Shown here: one piece after another, positions 1 through 7,618 of the stretch
How positions within the stretch are numbered: position 1 is the first letter of the stretch
How the letters are laid out: each line of letters opens with the position of its first letter
Source: Sphingomonas sp. HMP9
GTDB lineage: Bacteria; Pseudomonadota; Alphaproteobacteria; Sphingomonadales; Sphingomonadaceae
Assembly: GCF_013374115.1 (NCBI RefSeq)
Contig: NZ_AP022673.1
Location: forward strand, 3,746,501 to 3,810,500
Direction of reading: 5' to 3'
DNA: 64,000 nucleotides
Translations under genes and position numbers: made by a program
Notes under the pieces: generated by a model
The model's database searches: none
Told to the model about the DNA's origin: nothing
What the model saw: the letters and a program-made list of their open reading frames with translations, nothing else

Positions 1-636
1 TTGTGTGAGGCACGACGCTTGCAGGTCCGCCGCCAGATCGAGACACTCCGCCTTCAGCTTGATCGCCAGACTTCGCGACAACAACGGCGACACCGCCTCG
101 ATCCGTTCCGGCCGCGTCCGCTCCAGCGCGTGAATGCCGTCGAGGAAGGCGTCGAGCCGGGCGCGATCCAGTGACGCCTGATCCAGATCCTGCACTGCGC
201 GCACGAACGCGCCCGGCTGCTTGCGCACCGCCGACACCACGGCATCGAACCCGCCGCTTTCGGGCACCAGAAACACCACCAACTGCCGCGCGCCGTCGGG
301 CACGGTCAGCGCCAGCGCGTTCTTCTTCGCCTTCCACGTCTCGGCTTTGAAGAACCATGATTTCGATGGCGGCTCGGTCGCACCCCGGAGGAACGCTGCG
401 ACCAGCAGATAGCGCGCGCCATCGTCCTTCTTGCCCGTCGGCAAGTCCGCCGCGATCGACACGCGGTCCCCCGTCGCAAGCCTCGGCACCTGCGCGATCG
501 GCAGCGTCGTCGTCGCATGCGTCACCGAGATCCGCAGGCTCGGACCGGTAAGGTCGAACGGCGCCGGGTCGGCGCACGCGGGCGTCGGCAAAAGCGTCGC
601 GGCCAGCGCGCACAACGGAAGAAGGCGAAGCATCAT
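1..636 (-). CDS. Secreted protein of unknown function, 3' end outside window
   Basis: The minus-strand frame is open from an ATG at 636 (a second ATG follows directly at 633) to the window edge, giving 212 codons without a stop. The protein begins with a hydrophobic stretch, LLPLCALAATLLPTPACA, that looks like a signal peptide with cleavage after ACA, so export to the periplasm or surface is likely. The mature part has no motif I recognise; it contains a Lys-rich patch (KAKKN) and alternating short hydrophobic strands, then helical, charged sequence. It is divergent from the gene starting at 1110. It is an incomplete gene cut by the window, not a truncated one. Function is unknown to me. Confidence 0.7.
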   Translation of the reverse strand, partial: MMLRLLPLCALAATLLPTPACADPAPFDLTGPSLRISVTHATTTLPIAQVPRLATGDRVSIAADLPTGKKDDGARYLLVAAFLRGATEPPSKSWFFKAETWKAKKNALALTVPDGARQLVVFLVPESGGFDAVVSAVRKQPGAFVRAVQDLDQASLDRARLDAFLDGIHALERTRPERIEAVSPLLSRSLAIKLKAECLDLAADLQASCLTQ

Positions 637-1109
637 CACGGGCGCTCTTATCGTCGAAAGTCCCTGCGATGACCGACATCGGTGTCGATAATAGGGCGAC
701 ATCGTAACATGGATCGCTGCCCAGGGGGCTGAGGCCGAACGATCGCCCACTGGCCGAACAGCAACCTCGCATGCCAACCTGCGCAATCTGAAGGCTAATC
801 TACCCATGCGCGGAAGGCGCGAGCGGACTGCGCTGCTCCGTTGACCCTCGCGCGACTGGTCGTAAGCGAGACCGTCACGTCCGCAAATACCGTCATGGTC
901 ACGGCGTTCCATCGGACTAGCTCGGTCGAGGGGAGAGCAGACACGACCATGCTCCGCGTCAGCGTCGTTGGATCGTGGCGGGCAGGCGCTCCCTGCTCCC
1001 ACGTTTCACCGCTACTCCGGCGCGGCTCGTCGCATCGCGGGTTGCCGTTGGCCCGCGTTCAGCCTTCCCGGCGGACAACGCCGCGACGAACGCGCAGGGA
1101 ATTTCGACG
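637..1109. other. Divergent intergenic region
   Basis: This 473-base gap separates two divergent genes and so should hold both promoters. I see a short inverted repeat, CGACA-N4-TGTCG, near 672-685, and no convincing sigma-70 pair. Several small open frames cross it, but none has a ribosome binding site or a recognisable product. The frame of the downstream gene stays open upstream to 975; I treat that part as untranslated. Confidence 0.4.
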
Positions 1110-2462
1110 ATGACGACCGATCGCGGGGCGCTTGCTGCCCTGCTTGCCTCCATGACCTTGCTGACGTTTGCCGCCGGCCCGGCCGCGGCGCAGACCGAGC
1201 AGGCCGCTCCGGTCCGCGGGCTGGAAGGACTTGCCCGTCCCGATCCACAGACGACGATCCCGATTCCCGAAGCGCCCAAGATCGTCCTGCCCAGCGAGAC
1301 TCCAGCGCCCCGTCGCACGTCCCGGCCACGTACCACGGCGTCGCGGGACGTCGACAAGGCGGCTGCGGATAAGACAGCCGCGGACAAGACCAGTCCGGCC
1401 AAGGCGGGCTCCACGCGTCCCATCACGGACACAGGATCGCAGACGCGGCAAACCCGCACTGCGGTCGAACCGGCGCGTGCAGCGACCACTGGCGAACCCG
1501 CTCCGGCAGCGACGACGGCACCCGAGCCCGCACGGCTTCCATCGCCGTCCCAGACTCCCGCCGTTGACACCGCGCCGCAAGCCGCCCCTTCTCCGCAGGA
1601 CGTTCCACAGCCTGCGCCGACGTCCGTTACGTCCACGGAATCGACCATCGCCGCACCGGAGACGGGCAGGGCGATGCCCCTCTGGCTGTCGCTCGCCGTC
1701 ATCATCATCGTTCTGGCCGCATTGTGGGCGCTCCGGCGCAAACCTCGCGGTCGTCGGAATGACCAGCGTGATGACGTTGTGGAGCCTATCGAGCCGTCTC
1801 CAGAGCCCGTTCTAGCAGAGCCCGTTGCGCGTCCCGCGGCCGATCCCATCCCAGCGCCGCCGACGCCCGCAGCGATCCCGGCAACCCCCGTCGCCCTTGC
1901 CGTCGCCGCGCCGAGCTTCCTCGAGCCCCGCGCGAAGGCACCACCGCCGGCGGCTGCTCCGCTCCGGGCGCGGATAACGTGCGATCTTCGTCCGTTGCGC
2001 GCGGGGCTCAATCTCCTGAGCGCGACCGTCGAATGCGAGCTCGTCGTCGCCAACACAGGAGCTGTGCCCGCCGAAGCGGTCCGCATCGGCGTCGCCCTCC
2101 TTACCGCGCATGCAGGTCAGGATAGCGATCTCGCCCAGTTCAACGCTGCCCCGATCGCACGTCCCGCGACGCCGCCATTCGTGCTCGCCCCTGGCGAGAC
2201 CCGAACGATCCGCGCCACCGTCGCGGTTGCCCGCGACTTGATCCAGACGATGACCGCCGCCAACCGCCCTATGTTCGTGCCCGTCGTCGCCACCAACATC
2301 GTCTACCGCAGCGCCGGCGACGAGGCGCAGATCGCGCGCGCCTGGGTCGTGGGTATCGAGCGTACCGACTCCGCCAAGCTGGCACCGTTCTGGCTCGATG
2401 GCCCCGCCAAGATGGTCACGTCCGTCGCCGCCCGGCCGCACGGGGCGATCTTCGAGCGCTAG
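1110..2462 (+). CDS. Membrane-anchored protein with signal peptide, disordered linker, one TM and a C-terminal beta domain
   Basis: The product is 450 residues from ATG 1110, chosen because AGGGA at 1096-1100 lies at good distance and the N-terminus then reads as a signal peptide ending in GPAAAQ (about residue 28). Residues 30-185 are rich in Pro, Ala, Thr and Arg and look disordered. Residues 189-210 (starting MPLWLSLAVIIIV) form a clear transmembrane helix followed by RRKPRGRR, which suggests a cytoplasmic C-terminus. After a second Pro/Ala-rich linker, residues 280-450 read like an Ig-type beta domain (ELVVANTGAVPAEAVRIGV and LAPGETRTIRATV are typical strand patterns). I do not recognise a named family. 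It is divergent from the secreted protein at 1-636, so the two may share control, but no function can be assigned. Confidence 0.75.
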   Translation: MTTDRGALAALLASMTLLTFAAGPAAAQTEQAAPVRGLEGLARPDPQTTIPIPEAPKIVLPSETPAPRRTSRPRTTASRDVDKAAADKTAADKTSPAKAGSTRPITDTGSQTRQTRTAVEPARAATTGEPAPAATTAPEPARLPSPSQTPAVDTAPQAAPSPQDVPQPAPTSVTSTESTIAAPETGRAMPLWLSLAVIIIVLAALWALRRKPRGRRNDQRDDVVEPIEPSPEPVLAEPVARPAADPIPAPPTPAAIPATPVALAVAAPSFLEPRAKAPPPAAAPLRARITCDLRPLRAGLNLLSATVECELVVANTGAVPAEAVRIGVALLTAHAGQDSDLAQFNAAPIARPATPPFVLAPGETRTIRATVAVARDLIQTMTAANRPMFVPVVATNIVYRSAGDEAQIARAWVVGIERTDSAKLAPFWLDGPAKMVTSVAARPHGAIFER

Positions 2463-2508
2463 CCTTCTATCGAGGCGCTTGAACGGGCGCAGACGAGCCG
2501 GATTGCCG

Positions 2509-2557
2509 TTGACGTTTATCGATAAACGATACATATCGTTTATCGATAAACGGAGGG
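2509..2557 (+). promoter_or_regulatory. Promoter with two identical 14-bp palindromic operators and overlapping RBS
   Basis: The perfect palindrome GTTTATCGATAAAC occurs at 2514-2527 and again at 2538-2551, centre to centre 24 bp. A -35-like TTGACG (2509-2514) leads straight into the first copy; a weak -10 candidate (TACATA, 2530-2535) lies between the copies. The second copy abuts the Shine-Dalgarno GGAGGG (2552-2557) of the next gene. The likely ligand is the XRE regulator encoded two genes downstream, which would make this an autoregulatory operator. The palindromes are observed; the promoter elements and the binding protein are inferred. Confidence 0.75.
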
Positions 2558-2561
2558 CGTC

Positions 2562-3077
2562 ATGCAGGATCGGTTTCTGGGTATCGCGAGTGGCTTGCTG
2601 CGGTTCGCGAACTGGCTGAACTGGACGTCCGCGATCGGTTTCGCCGGCGCGATCGTCCTGTCGTTCGTCTTCGGCGATGCGATCGCCGCGCATCTCGCGC
2701 TGAAATATCACGGCCGCCACGTGCCGGAGACGGTCGCGATCGTCCGGCTGCTGGGCGTTCTCTCGATCGTCGGGGCGGTCGCCGTTCGCCAGCTTTTCAC
2801 CCGCCTGATCGCGATCGTCGAGACCGTGCGGACGGGTGATCCCTTCGTCGTCGCCAACGCCGACCGGCTCCAGCGGATCGGCTGGGCGCTCTTCGCGATC
2901 CAGATTCTCGATCTGTGCGTGGGCGGGATCGTGCTCGTGCTCGACCGGCTCGGCGTCGATCACGCGACCTGGGTTCCGGGCTTCACCGGCTGGATCGGCG
3001 TGGTGATGATCTTCGTGCTCGCCCGCGTGTTCCGGCTCGGCGCGGCGATGCGCGACGATCTGGCGATGACCGTCTGA
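2562..3077 (+). CDS. DUF2975 family integral membrane protein
   Basis: A 171-residue protein with four predicted membrane helices (around residues 20-42, 60-80, 95-115 and 125-150). The start ATG 2562 has a strong GGAGGG four bases upstream. The layout and the partner gene match the DUF2975 family, small membrane proteins regularly encoded just before a short Cro/CI-type regulator. Its stop TGA overlaps the next ATG by one base (TGATG), so the two are translationally coupled. Biochemical function is unknown; a role as a membrane sensor or effector of the regulator is inference. Confidence 0.8.
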   Translation: MQDRFLGIASGLLRFANWLNWTSAIGFAGAIVLSFVFGDAIAAHLALKYHGRHVPETVAIVRLLGVLSIVGAVAVRQLFTRLIAIVETVRTGDPFVVANADRLQRIGWALFAIQILDLCVGGIVLVLDRLGVDHATWVPGFTGWIGVVMIFVLARVFRLGAAMRDDLAMTV

Positions 3078-3295
3078 TGCCCGTCATCGTTACCCTCGAC
3101 GCGGTGCTCGCGCGCCGCGGCATGACACTGACCGAGCTGTCGCAGGCCGTCGACATCACGATGGCGAACCTCTCGATCCTGAAGACCGGCAAGGCCAAGG
3201 CGGTCCGCTTCTCGACGCTCGAGGCGCTGTGCACCGTCCTCGACTGCCAGCCGGGCGAGATACTGAGTTTCATAGCGGAGGGGGAAGAAGCATGA
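3077..3295 (+). CDS. Small XRE-family (HTH_26/YozG-like) transcriptional regulator
   Basis: This 72-residue protein is almost entirely one Cro/CI helix-turn-helix domain. The pattern GMTLTELSQAVDITMANLS (helices 2 and 3) followed by KTGKAKAVRFSTLEALC and the terminal CQPGEILSF is typical of the short YozG-like class. It starts at ATG 3077, sharing one base with the stop of the DUF2975 gene, and its own stop overlaps the next start (ATGA at 3292-3295). The protein has no sensing domain, so signal input probably comes through its membrane partners or its own level. It is the best candidate to bind the double palindrome upstream of the operon. Confidence 0.88.
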   Translation: MPVIVTLDAVLARRGMTLTELSQAVDITMANLSILKTGKAKAVRFSTLEALCTVLDCQPGEILSFIAEGEEA

Positions 3296-4131
3296 CGGAC
3301 ATGGACACGCGCGGCATCTGGGCAAGGACGGGCAGTGGGGTGCGCGGCGTGGGCCGCGCGGTGCTCGAGACCTATCGGCTGGGCGGGCGCATGGTGGTGG
3401 TGGCGCCCGCGATCCTGGCGATCGCCGTGTTGCCCGAATTGGTCCAGCATGTCGCCGAGATCCATCTCGGCATGTTCGAGTCCATCGACCGGTTTCGCGC
3501 GCTGGCGAACGATCCGGTGCGGTGGGGCTTCGGCTATGTGAAGGTCGCGGGCTTCGTACTCGCCATTCTGGCGACGGCACGGTTCTGGTCGGTCGGATCC
3601 GTCCGCCGGACACTGCTGGTGCCGCCGAAGACGCTGATGAAGGTTGTGGCAGGATTGGCCGTGGGCTTCGCGGTCGCGTCGCCATTCAGCTGGCTCGGCA
3701 GGCAAGGCCTGTCGCCTGCGATCAGCGGCATTGCCCAGATCGTCTCCGCGGTGCTGCAGGGCGGATTCATGGTCTATATCATCGGCGCGCTGCTGGAAGA
3801 CAGGACAGTCACGCCGCGGCGCGCGATGACGTCGCTGCTGCCCGCCGCGATCCTGTTGCTCGTACTGGCCGCAGTCGCGTTCGCACCGTCGCAGGCGCTG
3901 CACATGGCGAACCACAAGATGGCCATGGGGCAGGCGCTGCCGATCGTCGGGCTGCTGATGCTGTTCGACGCACTCTGGGTGGGGCTGCTGGCCGCGCTGG
4001 TCGGGTCGGCAATGTTCGTCGGCACCAGGACCGGGCTGACGTGGCACGGCTGGACCGTCCATCCGCGCGATCTCCAGGAGACGGCGGGGCAGGGCACCGA
4101 CGACGGCGTGCTTGAACCGCGGATCGCCTAA
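3292..4131 (+). CDS. Polytopic membrane protein of unknown function
   Basis: The product is 279 residues from ATG 3292, chosen because it overlaps the regulator's stop by four bases (ATGA), typical of a coupled operon. It has about six hydrophobic segments (near residues 35-55, 82-100, 118-135, 150-172, 188-205 and 220-245) and a hydrophilic tail ending GTDDGVLEPRIA. No enzymatic motif is visible and I do not recognise the family. Its position makes it the third member of the DUF2975-XRE operon and probably co-regulated with it. A strong terminator follows 11 bases after the stop. Confidence 0.75.
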   Translation: MTDMDTRGIWARTGSGVRGVGRAVLETYRLGGRMVVVAPAILAIAVLPELVQHVAEIHLGMFESIDRFRALANDPVRWGFGYVKVAGFVLAILATARFWSVGSVRRTLLVPPKTLMKVVAGLAVGFAVASPFSWLGRQGLSPAISGIAQIVSAVLQGGFMVYIIGALLEDRTVTPRRAMTSLLPAAILLLVLAAVAFAPSQALHMANHKMAMGQALPIVGLLMLFDALWVGLLAALVGSAMFVGTRTGLTWHGWTVHPRDLQETAGQGTDDGVLEPRIA

Positions 4132-4141
4132 GCCGCGCAAG

Positions 4142-4178
4142 AAAAAGGGCGACCCCATCGCTGGGGCCGCCCTTTTTC
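4142..4178. terminator. Bidirectional rho-independent terminator
   Basis: An A-run plus GGGCG / CGCCC-type stem (AAAAAGGGCG...CCGCCCTTTTT with an inner CCCCA/TGGGG stem) ends in a T-run on both strands. It sits between the plus-strand membrane operon and the minus-strand rplJL operon, and can stop transcription from both. Confidence 0.85.
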
Positions 4179-4292
4179 TTAGCTGCGGCCAGCAGGGGCA
4201 GAGCCCCTGCTTCGTCGGTCGGCATAAATGCCGCCGGCCGGCCTTGCTGGAGTGCGATTTAGCCTAGGCCAAATCGTCTCTCCAGCTGCGGC

Positions 4293-4667
4293 TTACTTAA
4301 CCTCAACCGTAGCGCCGGCTGCTTCGAGCTGCGCCTTGATCTTGGCGGCCTCGTCCTTCGACACGCCTTCCTTGACGGCCTTGGGAGCCGACTCGACCAG
4401 CGTCTTTGCTTCGGTCAGGCCGAGCGACGTGATCGCGCGGACTTCCTTGATGACGTTGATCTTCTTGCCACCGTCGCCGGTCAGGATGACGTCGAATTCG
4501 GTCTGCTCTTCTGCTGCAGGAGCAGCTGCGCCGCCGCCTGCTGCCGGTGCTGCAACCGCTGCTGCGGCCGAAACGCCCCACTTCTCTTCGAGCAGCTTCG
4601 AAAGCTCAGCTGCTTCGAGAACGGTCAGTTCGCTCAGGCTCTCAACGAGTGCGTTCAGGTCTGCCAT
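4293..4667 (-). CDS. rplL: 50S ribosomal protein L7/L12
   Basis: The 124-residue protein has the three-part L7/L12 layout: an N-terminal dimerisation helix pair (residues 1-32, [16 protein letters not shown]), an Ala/Gly/Pro-rich hinge (about 35-53), and the globular C-terminal domain with [18 protein letters not shown] and the [11 protein letters not shown] helix that contacts translation factors. It forms the stalk with L10. It lies 64 bases downstream of rplJ, and its transcript ends at the shared terminator at 4142-4178. rpoB and rpoC, which commonly follow rplL, are not here. Confidence 0.98.
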   Translation of the reverse strand: MADLNALVESLSELTVLEAAELSKLLEEKWGVSAAAAVAAPAAGGGAAAPAAEEQTEFDVILTGDGGKKINVIKEVRAITSLGLTEAKTLVESAPKAVKEGVSKDEAAKIKAQLEAAGATVEVK

Positions 4668-4731
4668 GATAAATCTCCATCTCGGGGCATGTGCCCCATC
4701 AGTTCAAAAAGGTAACGAAAGCCCTGCAAGA

Positions 4732-5247
4732 TCAGGCGGCTTCCTTCTCCGCGTAGGCGGAAAGCACGCGCGCGAGCTGCGCTGCCGGAGCCTGCGTGAT
4801 CGTTGCCAGCTTCGTGGCAGGTGCCACGATGAGGCCAACGATCTTGGCACGCAGTTCGTCCAGCGAGGGCAGCGTTGCGAGCGCCTTCACACCGTCGACG
4901 TCGAGGGTCGTCGCGCCCATCGCCCCACCCACGATTTCGAACTTGTCGTTCGTCTTCGCGAATTCCACGACCACCTTGGCGGCCGCGACGGGATCGATGG
5001 AGCTGGCCAGACCGACCGGACCCGTGAGCATGTCGCCCAGCGAGCTGTAGTCGGTGCCGTCCATTGCGATCTTGGCAAGCTTGTTCTTCGAGACCTTGTA
5101 GGTCGCGCCGGCGTCGCGCATCTTGTTCCGCAGCACAGTAGACTGTGCGACGGTCAGGCCGAGGTTGCGCGTCACGACGACGACGCCGACCTCGGAGAAG
5201 GTGCGGTTCAGCTCGGCTACGGCCGCGGTCTTTTGATCACGATCCAT
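4732..5247 (-). CDS. rplJ: 50S ribosomal protein L10
   Basis: The 171-residue protein starts at ATG 5247 ([13 protein letters not shown]), preceded by GGAGAAT at three bases; an in-frame extension to 5280 lacks a better site. The L10 signature [14 protein letters not shown] and NKLAKIA is present, and the C-terminal helix (residues 140-170) that docks L7/L12 dimers is intact. It builds the base of the ribosomal stalk on 23S rRNA. It heads the rplJL unit, with a long untranslated leader upstream. In E. coli the L10-L7/L12 complex represses its own mRNA; a leader of this length would allow that, but I did not identify the binding fold. Confidence 0.97.
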   Translation of the reverse strand: MDRDQKTAAVAELNRTFSEVGVVVVTRNLGLTVAQSTVLRNKMRDAGATYKVSKNKLAKIAMDGTDYSSLGDMLTGPVGLASSIDPVAAAKVVVEFAKTNDKFEIVGGAMGATTLDVDGVKALATLPSLDELRAKIVGLIVAPATKLATITQAPAAQLARVLSAYAEKEAA

Positions 5248-5720
5248 GCCATTCTCCACGTTTTTGGACCGTTTGCCCAAAGGCAGACGATCCGGTCACT
5301 AACCGGAGGCGCGGACATCCCACGCTTCCGGGGTGTCTCATCGATGGGGCATGGGAGAGGGGCGGCGCACAGGGCAGCCGACAAAATCTCATTCCCCGTC
5401 TAGGTGGGAGATTAAGCACCGGCAAACCCTGTGCACCCACTGTCTCGGACGGAGTTCGACGCGCAAGCCCGCCGAACGAAGCTGCGCCTTAGCGGAATTT
5501 GCGGAGGAGTCAATCGGTGCAGGCGTAGAGATGGCCGGCTCTCCTCCATTCGTCATCCCAGCGAAAGCTGGGATCTCCCCGTGCGGCTCGCGGGGGCTGC
5601 CCCGAGGGAGACGCCAGCGTTGGCTGAGGTGACGGGCAGGAATGGGCTTGATGAGCGCTTTTTCGAGAACAGGTCTGGAACGGCGCTCTCCATTGATCGC
5701 GCGACCCATGCCGGACCGCC

Positions 5721-5802
5721 CGTCATACTGACGAAAGTCAGGACCCAGGGTTACGAACGCTAGCCTTTGCGGTTCTGGATCCTGACTTTCGTCAGGATGA
5801 CG
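5721..5802. repeat. Intergenic inverted repeat, family A
   Basis: Two inverted copies of a unit starting CGTCATNCTGACGAAAGTCA, each itself a short palindrome (TGACGAAAGTCA), face each other across about 25 bases. Full or half copies recur at 9478-9560, 9755-9838, 24253-24284 and 45448-45528. It behaves like a REP/BIME-type element: always intergenic and usually in inverted pairs. Confidence 0.85.
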
Positions 5803-5860
5803 GGAGCGGGGGCAGGGGGTCACGGCAATTTTTATCGAACGGTCGGATTGTCGCACACGC

Positions 5861-5891
5861 AAAAAGGGCCGGGATCGCTCCCGGCCCTTTT
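5861..5891 (-). terminator. Rho-independent terminator of the rplKA operon
   Basis: The stem GGGCCGGGA / TCCCGGCCC with a four-base loop is followed on the minus strand by a run of five T. It lies about 120 bases after the rplA stop and separates rplKA from rplJL transcription. The other strand also ends in four T. Confidence 0.85.
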
Positions 5892-5982
5892 CAATTCCAG
5901 CGCGGGGACGGGAATAAATCCCGTCCCCGTCTCTGGCACCGTCGGTCGCGGCTAGGCCGCGCCGGCCGGGCGTTCGCCGTCT

Positions 5983-6006
5983 CGTGATTAGCGTCCGCTA
6001 ATCACG
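5983..6006. repeat. Perfect 11-bp inverted repeat directly after rplA
   Basis: CGTGATTAGCG and its exact complement are separated by only two bases (TC), six bases beyond the rplA stop codon. There is no T-run, so it is not an ordinary terminator. It may protect the 3' end of the rplKA mRNA or be a protein-binding site. Confidence 0.7.
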
Positions 6007-6012
6007 TGCGGC

Positions 6013-6705
6013 TTACGCCCCAGCCACCTCGGCCGTATCGACCTTGATGCCGACGCCCATCGTCGACGACACGGCGACCTTCTGGACGTACTTGCCCTTC
6101 GCGCCGGCGGGCTTCGCCTTCACGATGGCGTCGACCAGCGCGTCGAAGTTCGCGCGCAGGTCTTCCGCCGGGAACGACGCCTTGCCGATGCCCGAGTGGA
6201 TGATGCCGGCCTTCTCGACGCGGTATTCGATCTGGCCGCCCTTGGCTGCCTGGACGGCGGCCGCAACGTTCATCGTCACCGTGCCGAGCTTCGGGTTCGG
6301 CATCAGGCCCTTCGGACCCAGCACCTTACCGAGGCGACCGACGATGCCCATCATGTCCGGGGTCGCGATGCAGCGATCGAAATCGATCGTGCCACCCTGG
6401 ATGATTTCCATCAGGTCTTCGGCGCCGACGACATCTGCGCCTGCTGCGAGCGCCTCTTCAGCCTTCGCGCCGCGCGCGAACACGCCGACGCGGACGGTCT
6501 TGCCGGTGCCCTTGGGCAGCGTGACGACGCCGCGGACCATCTGGTCGGCGTGACGCGGATCGACACCCAGGTTCAGCGCGACTTCGATCGTCTCGTCGAA
6601 CTTCGACGTGGCGCCCGACCGTGCGAGACCGATGGCCTCGTCGATGCCGTGCAGCTTGACGAGGTCGACCGTGACGGCCTTCTGCTTCTTGCTCAGCTTA
6701 GCCAT
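6013..6705 (-). CDS. rplA: 50S ribosomal protein L1
   Basis: The 230-residue protein carries the L1 landmarks: the [18 protein letters not shown] stretch, [12 protein letters not shown], the hinge region with [10 protein letters not shown], and the C-terminal [19 protein letters not shown]1 forms the mobile stalk that guides E-site tRNA out of the ribosome. It follows rplK with four bases between them, so the pair is one operon. In enterobacteria L1 represses the rplKA message; no such site was identified here. Confidence 0.98.
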   Translation of the reverse strand: MAKLSKKQKAVTVDLVKLHGIDEAIGLARSGATSKFDETIEVALNLGVDPRHADQMVRGVVTLPKGTGKTVRVGVFARGAKAEEALAAGADVVGAEDLMEIIQGGTIDFDRCIATPDMMGIVGRLGKVLGPKGLMPNPKLGTVTMNVAAAVQAAKGGQIEYRVEKAGIIHSGIGKASFPAEDLRANFDALVDAIVKAKPAGAKGKYVQKVAVSSTMGVGIKVDTAEVAGA

Positions 6706-6709
6706 GATC

Positions 6710-7141
6710 TCAGCCCTCCACCACTTCGAGGCCCATTGCGCGGGCGCTGCCTTCGATGATCTTCGTCGCAGCGTCGATATCGTTGGCGTTGAGGTCCTTC
6801 ATCTTCGTCGTGGCGATCTCGCTCAGCTGCGAGCGCTTGATCTTGCCAGCGACGACCTTGCCCGGCTCCTTCGAACCCGACTTGAGACCGGCGGCCTCCT
6901 TGATCAGGTACGATGCCGGCGGGGTCTTGGTCTCGAACGAGAACGAGCGATCCGCATAGACCGTGATGACGGTCGGGATCGGCATGCCCTTCTTCAGTTC
7001 GCTCGTGCCGGCGTTGAACGCCTTGCAGAACTCCATGATGTTCACGCCGCGCTGACCCAGCGCAGGCCCGATCGGCGGCGCGGGCTTTGCCTCGCCTGCA
7101 GGCACCTGCAGCTTGATGTATCCGGTAATCTTTTTAGCCAT
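6710..7141 (-). CDS. rplK: 50S ribosomal protein L11
   Basis: The 143-residue protein has the standard L11 features: N-terminal domain with [21 protein letters not shown] (the proline-rich face that binds EF-G and release factors), and a C-terminal rRNA-binding domain with [14 protein letters not shown] and the final [12 protein letters not shown] helix. It binds the GTPase-associated centre of 23S rRNA with L10. It heads the rplKA operon. Unlike the textbook order, nusG is not immediately upstream: an EAL gene and more than 1 kb of non-coding DNA intervene. Confidence 0.98.
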   Translation of the reverse strand: MAKKITGYIKLQVPAGEAKPAPPIGPALGQRGVNIMEFCKAFNAGTSELKKGMPIPTVITVYADRSFSFETKTPPASYLIKEAAGLKSGSKEPGKVVAGKIKRSQLSEIATTKMKDLNANDIDAATKIIEGSARAMGLEVVEG

Positions 7142-7344
7142 GTCACTCTCTTTTCAAGGACGGCCAACGCGTTGGCGAGCCGACCGGTGAGTCTAGCGGT
7201 GATGACGGCCACCTCTCGGCAACCTCCCGCAGATTTCCAGCAATTACGGTGGAAGCTGGCGCGCATAGCCCAAAACGGGGGGAGCGGCAACTGGCGTTAA
7301 CGGTGCATTCTCGAGGCGGCTATTCGAGACCGTTGGGCAGCGCG

Positions 7345-7533
7345 CTATTCGAAGACGTCGATCGGCCAAGCGATCTGCTTGGCGGCGGCATAACACGCCG
7401 CCCGCGTCGCGTAGCCATCGGAATAGGTGATCAGTCCGCCGGCCTCATGGAACAACAACCAGGCCCAGGCCCCCGCGAGAACGAGCGGTGGCGAAAGGTC
7501 GAGCCCCTCTACCTCGCACAATTCCACCCGCAT
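7345..7533 (-). CDS. Small hypothetical protein
   Basis: A short minus-strand frame between the EAL gene and rplK. From ATG 7533 it encodes 62 residues (MRVELCEVEGLDLSPPLV...), preceded by AAGGAGAG at an acceptable though long spacing. The same frame extends to ATG 7629, which would overlap the end of the EAL gene by 11 bases, and to 7695. The central part GAWAWLLFHEAGGLITYSDGY is hydrophobic and aromatic but not a clear membrane helix. No family is recognised. The frame ends about 200 bases before rplK. It could be a real co-transcribed small gene or chance. Confidence 0.4.
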   Translation of the reverse strand: MRVELCEVEGLDLSPPLVLAGAWAWLLFHEAGGLITYSDGYATRAACYAAAKQIAWPIDVFE

Positions 7534-7618
7534 CGATCGCCGCTCTCCTTCGACCGGATTTGTCGTGACGGGCTCAACCTCGTTGAGCGTCTGACCGATA
7601 AAGCGGCCGAACCGGTTG

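Larger units (their letters stand above)
5248..6012. other. rplA-rplJ intergenic region with repeats and terminators
   Basis: The 765 bases between rplA and rplJ contain no credible gene. They hold the rplJ leader (5248 to about 5440), a palindromic repeat at 5549-5582 (GTCATCCCAGC... type), a paired repeat at 5721-5802, a terminator at 5861-5891, a GC-rich hairpin at about 5903-5928 (GGGGACGGGA and its complement), and a perfect hairpin at 5983-6006. The rplJ promoter must lie between the terminator and the leader; I could not pin it down. Confidence 0.6.

Noticed and set aside
5389..5862. Small frames on both strands between rplJ and rplA
   Set aside because: They are translations of palindromic repeats (for example, SRHPDESQDPE-type peptides) and are not protein genes.
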